A DNA stretch of 32,197 nt, from IMG/VR virus record IMGVR_UViG_3300034198_006241, positions 1-32,197 of that record. One strand, 5' to 3'. Under the pieces are notes generated by a model that worked only from the letters and a program-made list of their open reading frames with translations, had not been told where the DNA came from and ran no database searches. This document shows positions 31,253 to 32,197 of the stretch, in pieces. The position numbers and the translations under genes are program-made. Within the stretch, counting starts at the first letter, position 1. Every line of letters starts with the position of its first letter. Source of the stretch: a virus.

Positions 31253-31442
31253 TGTTTAAGATATTTTGTTCTTCATTAACAATATTAGCCATTGCCGCCA
31301 TATTGTGCAAATCGGATATCATTTTACTAATACTTGGATTGCTGTTTTCAGTAATCACAGGGATTGCTTTTAATAAACATTCAACTACTGTCTGATTGAA
31401 TGATAGCTGCCATTGTAGCTGTTCGGTTGTTGGTTGTTTCAT
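31242..31442 (-). CDS. Hypothetical first protein of the early operon
   Basis: This 66-residue, helical, slightly acidic protein has no recognisable domain. Its ATG is 32 nt after a TATTTTTG box on the minus strand, which makes it the first gene of the leftward early operon. Early position suggests a role in host takeover or regulation, but nothing in the sequence specifies it. Confidence 0.5.
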   Translation of the reverse strand: MKQPTTEQLQWQLSFNQTVVECLLKAIPVITENSNPSISKMISDLHNMAAMANIVNEEQNILNNAG

Positions 31443-31474
31443 TTTGTTTATATTTTGATTGTTAATTGATAAGG

Positions 31475-31482
31475 CAAAAATA
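31475..31482 (-). promoter_or_regulatory. Early leftward promoter (-7 box)
   Basis: TATTTTTG on the minus strand (31482-31475) matches TAnnTTTG and lies 32 nt before the ATG at 31442. The upstream region is poly-A/T with no exact TTTG at the usual distance. Confidence 0.45.
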
Positions 31483-31540
31483 AAAAACTATTTTGAATAA
31501 AAAAACTTTTTTTATTTTTTTTTTTCTGATTTTTTTTATT

Positions 31541-31548
31541 TATTTTTG
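31541..31548 (+). promoter_or_regulatory. Rightward promoter (-7 box)
   Basis: TATTTTTG at 31541-31548 matches TAnnTTTG and lies 15 nt before the ATG at 31564. With the leftward box it forms a divergent promoter region of about 120 nt dominated by T runs. Confidence 0.5.
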
Positions 31549-31563
31549 CTAAAACTTATAAAA

Positions 31564-31758
31564 ATGGATATTACAAAGACAGTATTTAGCGTTAACGCTA
31601 TATTTAAGAAAATGAAGGGCGTAAAAAAGCATAGGTTATATATGTTTGCCAAGGGTGCGGATACGCTGACTAAAGACGAGCTCAAGCAATTTAACAATAT
31701 TGTTGATAGCGAATACAAACATTTAAAACAACACCTTAATGGTAAGAAAGGGATATAA
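31564..31758 (+). CDS. Small basic protein, first of the rightward operon
   Basis: From ATG at 31564 the gene encodes 64 residues, lysine-rich and mostly helical (KKMKGVKKHRLYMFAKGADTLTKDELKQFNN). An upstream TTG at 31546 is also in frame, but it overlaps the -7 box and would leave no leader, so I choose the ATG. No family is recognised; it could be a small DNA- or RNA-binding regulator. It overlaps the next gene by 20 nt. Confidence 0.6.
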   Translation: MDITKTVFSVNAIFKKMKGVKKHRLYMFAKGADTLTKDELKQFNNIVDSEYKHLKQHLNGKKGI

Positions 31759-31954
31759 TTGTGTATTAAACACTACGGTATATCACCCTGAAACGGATGA
31801 GCCATCAAAAGTAGAAATCACTTTTAATTGGACATATGATTATAGGGATAATGATTTTTATGTTGAAATTGTAAATATGGTTTCCGATAAATATTGGATT
31901 GACGAGGGTATTTGCACAAATGCCGTATATAAAAGGATAGCGGATATTTTATAA
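31739..31954 (+). CDS. Hypothetical protein of the rightward operon
   Basis: This 71-residue protein has alternating strands (NCVLNTTVYH...VEITFNWTYDYRDNDFYVEIVNM) and a short helical end. No family is recognised. It begins inside the preceding gene and ends 20 nt before a small membrane-protein gene, so it is likely co-transcribed. Confidence 0.5.
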   Translation: MVRKGYNCVLNTTVYHPETDEPSKVEITFNWTYDYRDNDFYVEIVNMVSDKYWIDEGICTNAVYKRIADIL

Positions 31955-31974
31955 CAACTTAAACAAGTATAACA

Positions 31975-32118
31975 ATGAAAGCAAGGTCAATAGGACAAAT
32001 ATGCTTACAGGTGGGTTTGGGTGTGTTGTTTGCAAGAGTTACAACTATGCCAATAGCGATATTATGTAGCATGTTAATCACAATCGGAATAACAATATTA
32101 ACATCTAAATCCAACTAA
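31975..32118 (+). CDS. Small membrane protein, 47 residues
   Basis: From ATG at 31975 to TAA at 32118, the predicted protein has two hydrophobic stretches (QICLQVGLGVLFA and MPIAILCSMLITIGITIL) separated by a short basic/turn segment, so it may cross the membrane twice. No family is recognised. Its stop is immediately followed by the ATG of a lipoprotein gene (TAAATG), suggesting a functional pair. Confidence 0.5.
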   Translation: MKARSIGQICLQVGLGVLFARVTTMPIAILCSMLITIGITILTSKSN

Positions 32119-32197
32119 ATGAAAAAGACAATACTAATACTGATAGCGTGTGTGGCGATGGGGTGTGGGGAGTGTAGGAATGATGGGTTTATTATAG
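32119..32197 (+). CDS. Lipoprotein, partial (cut by window end)
   Basis: The frame opening at 32119 (MKKTILILIACVAMGCGECRND) has no stop before the window end. The N-terminus is a lipoprotein signal with basic residues, a hydrophobic core and a lipobox AMGC with the cysteine at position 16. It is coupled to the preceding small membrane protein. A small lipoprotein behind a membrane protein might be an outer-membrane spanin subunit, but the visible part is too short to tell. Confidence 0.55.
   Translation, partial: MKKTILILIACVAMGCGECRNDGFII

Overview
The window is most of a contractile-tailed (myovirus-type, Mu-like head and tail) phage or prophage of a Bacteroidota host. The host call rests on three things in the sequence: candidate promoters match the Bacteroidota form (TTTG, 19-21 nt, TAnnTTTG) instead of -35/-10; signal peptides end in the AQ-rich style common in that phylum; and Shine-Dalgarno sequences are mostly absent. 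No integrase, transposase, repressor or clear lysis cassette is visible, so lifestyle cannot be decided, and both window ends cut through genes.

Layout, read leftward on the minus strand from about 31.4 kb. (1) 31442-26799: early genes, namely three unknown small proteins, a Rad52/Sak-like annealing protein, a YqaJ-type exonuclease, a DnaA domain IV-like protein and a helicase-DNA methyltransferase fusion. (2) 26779-23277: SSB-like protein, VRR-NUC nuclease, a zinc-ribbon protein and a PrimPol/DUF3987 primase-helicase. Two hairpins with mutually complementary loops lie between the nuclease and zinc-ribbon genes. (3) 22945-23276: gene-free, with eleven copies of an AAGTTTCA-type octamer in both orientations around an AT-rich core, overlapping a good late promoter. 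(4) 22944-12963: a chimeric ParB-like gene, TerS, TerL (interrupted by an intein), gp36-like connector, Mu gp29-like portal, gpF-like protein, a ferritin-like protein, gpG-like protein, a terminator-like protein, and baseplate J, I-like and fibre-like genes. (5) 12959-12342: a small ribbon-helix-helix-like gene, an intrinsic terminator, and a convergent plus-strand gene with its own promoter. (6) 12341-1: prohead protease/scaffold, major capsid, a secreted-type protein, sheath, tube, tail-assembly chaperones with a -1 frameshift, tape measure, baseplate hub/spike genes, and two signal-peptide proteins including a fibre. A short divergent plus-strand operon starts at 31.5 kb.

The most striking system is in terL. 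A 292-residue intein interrupts the nuclease motif, and inside the intein a full 182-residue HNH endonuclease gene is read in a different frame, behind its own consensus Bacteroidota promoter, while the intein frame stays open through the whole gene. The other notable items are a ferritin homologue embedded between virion head genes, a kissing-loop-type double hairpin, the iteron-like array over the late promoter, a chimeric ParB/dioxygenase-like gene, carbohydrate-binding-like insertions in a head connector, and signal peptides on presumptive virion proteins.
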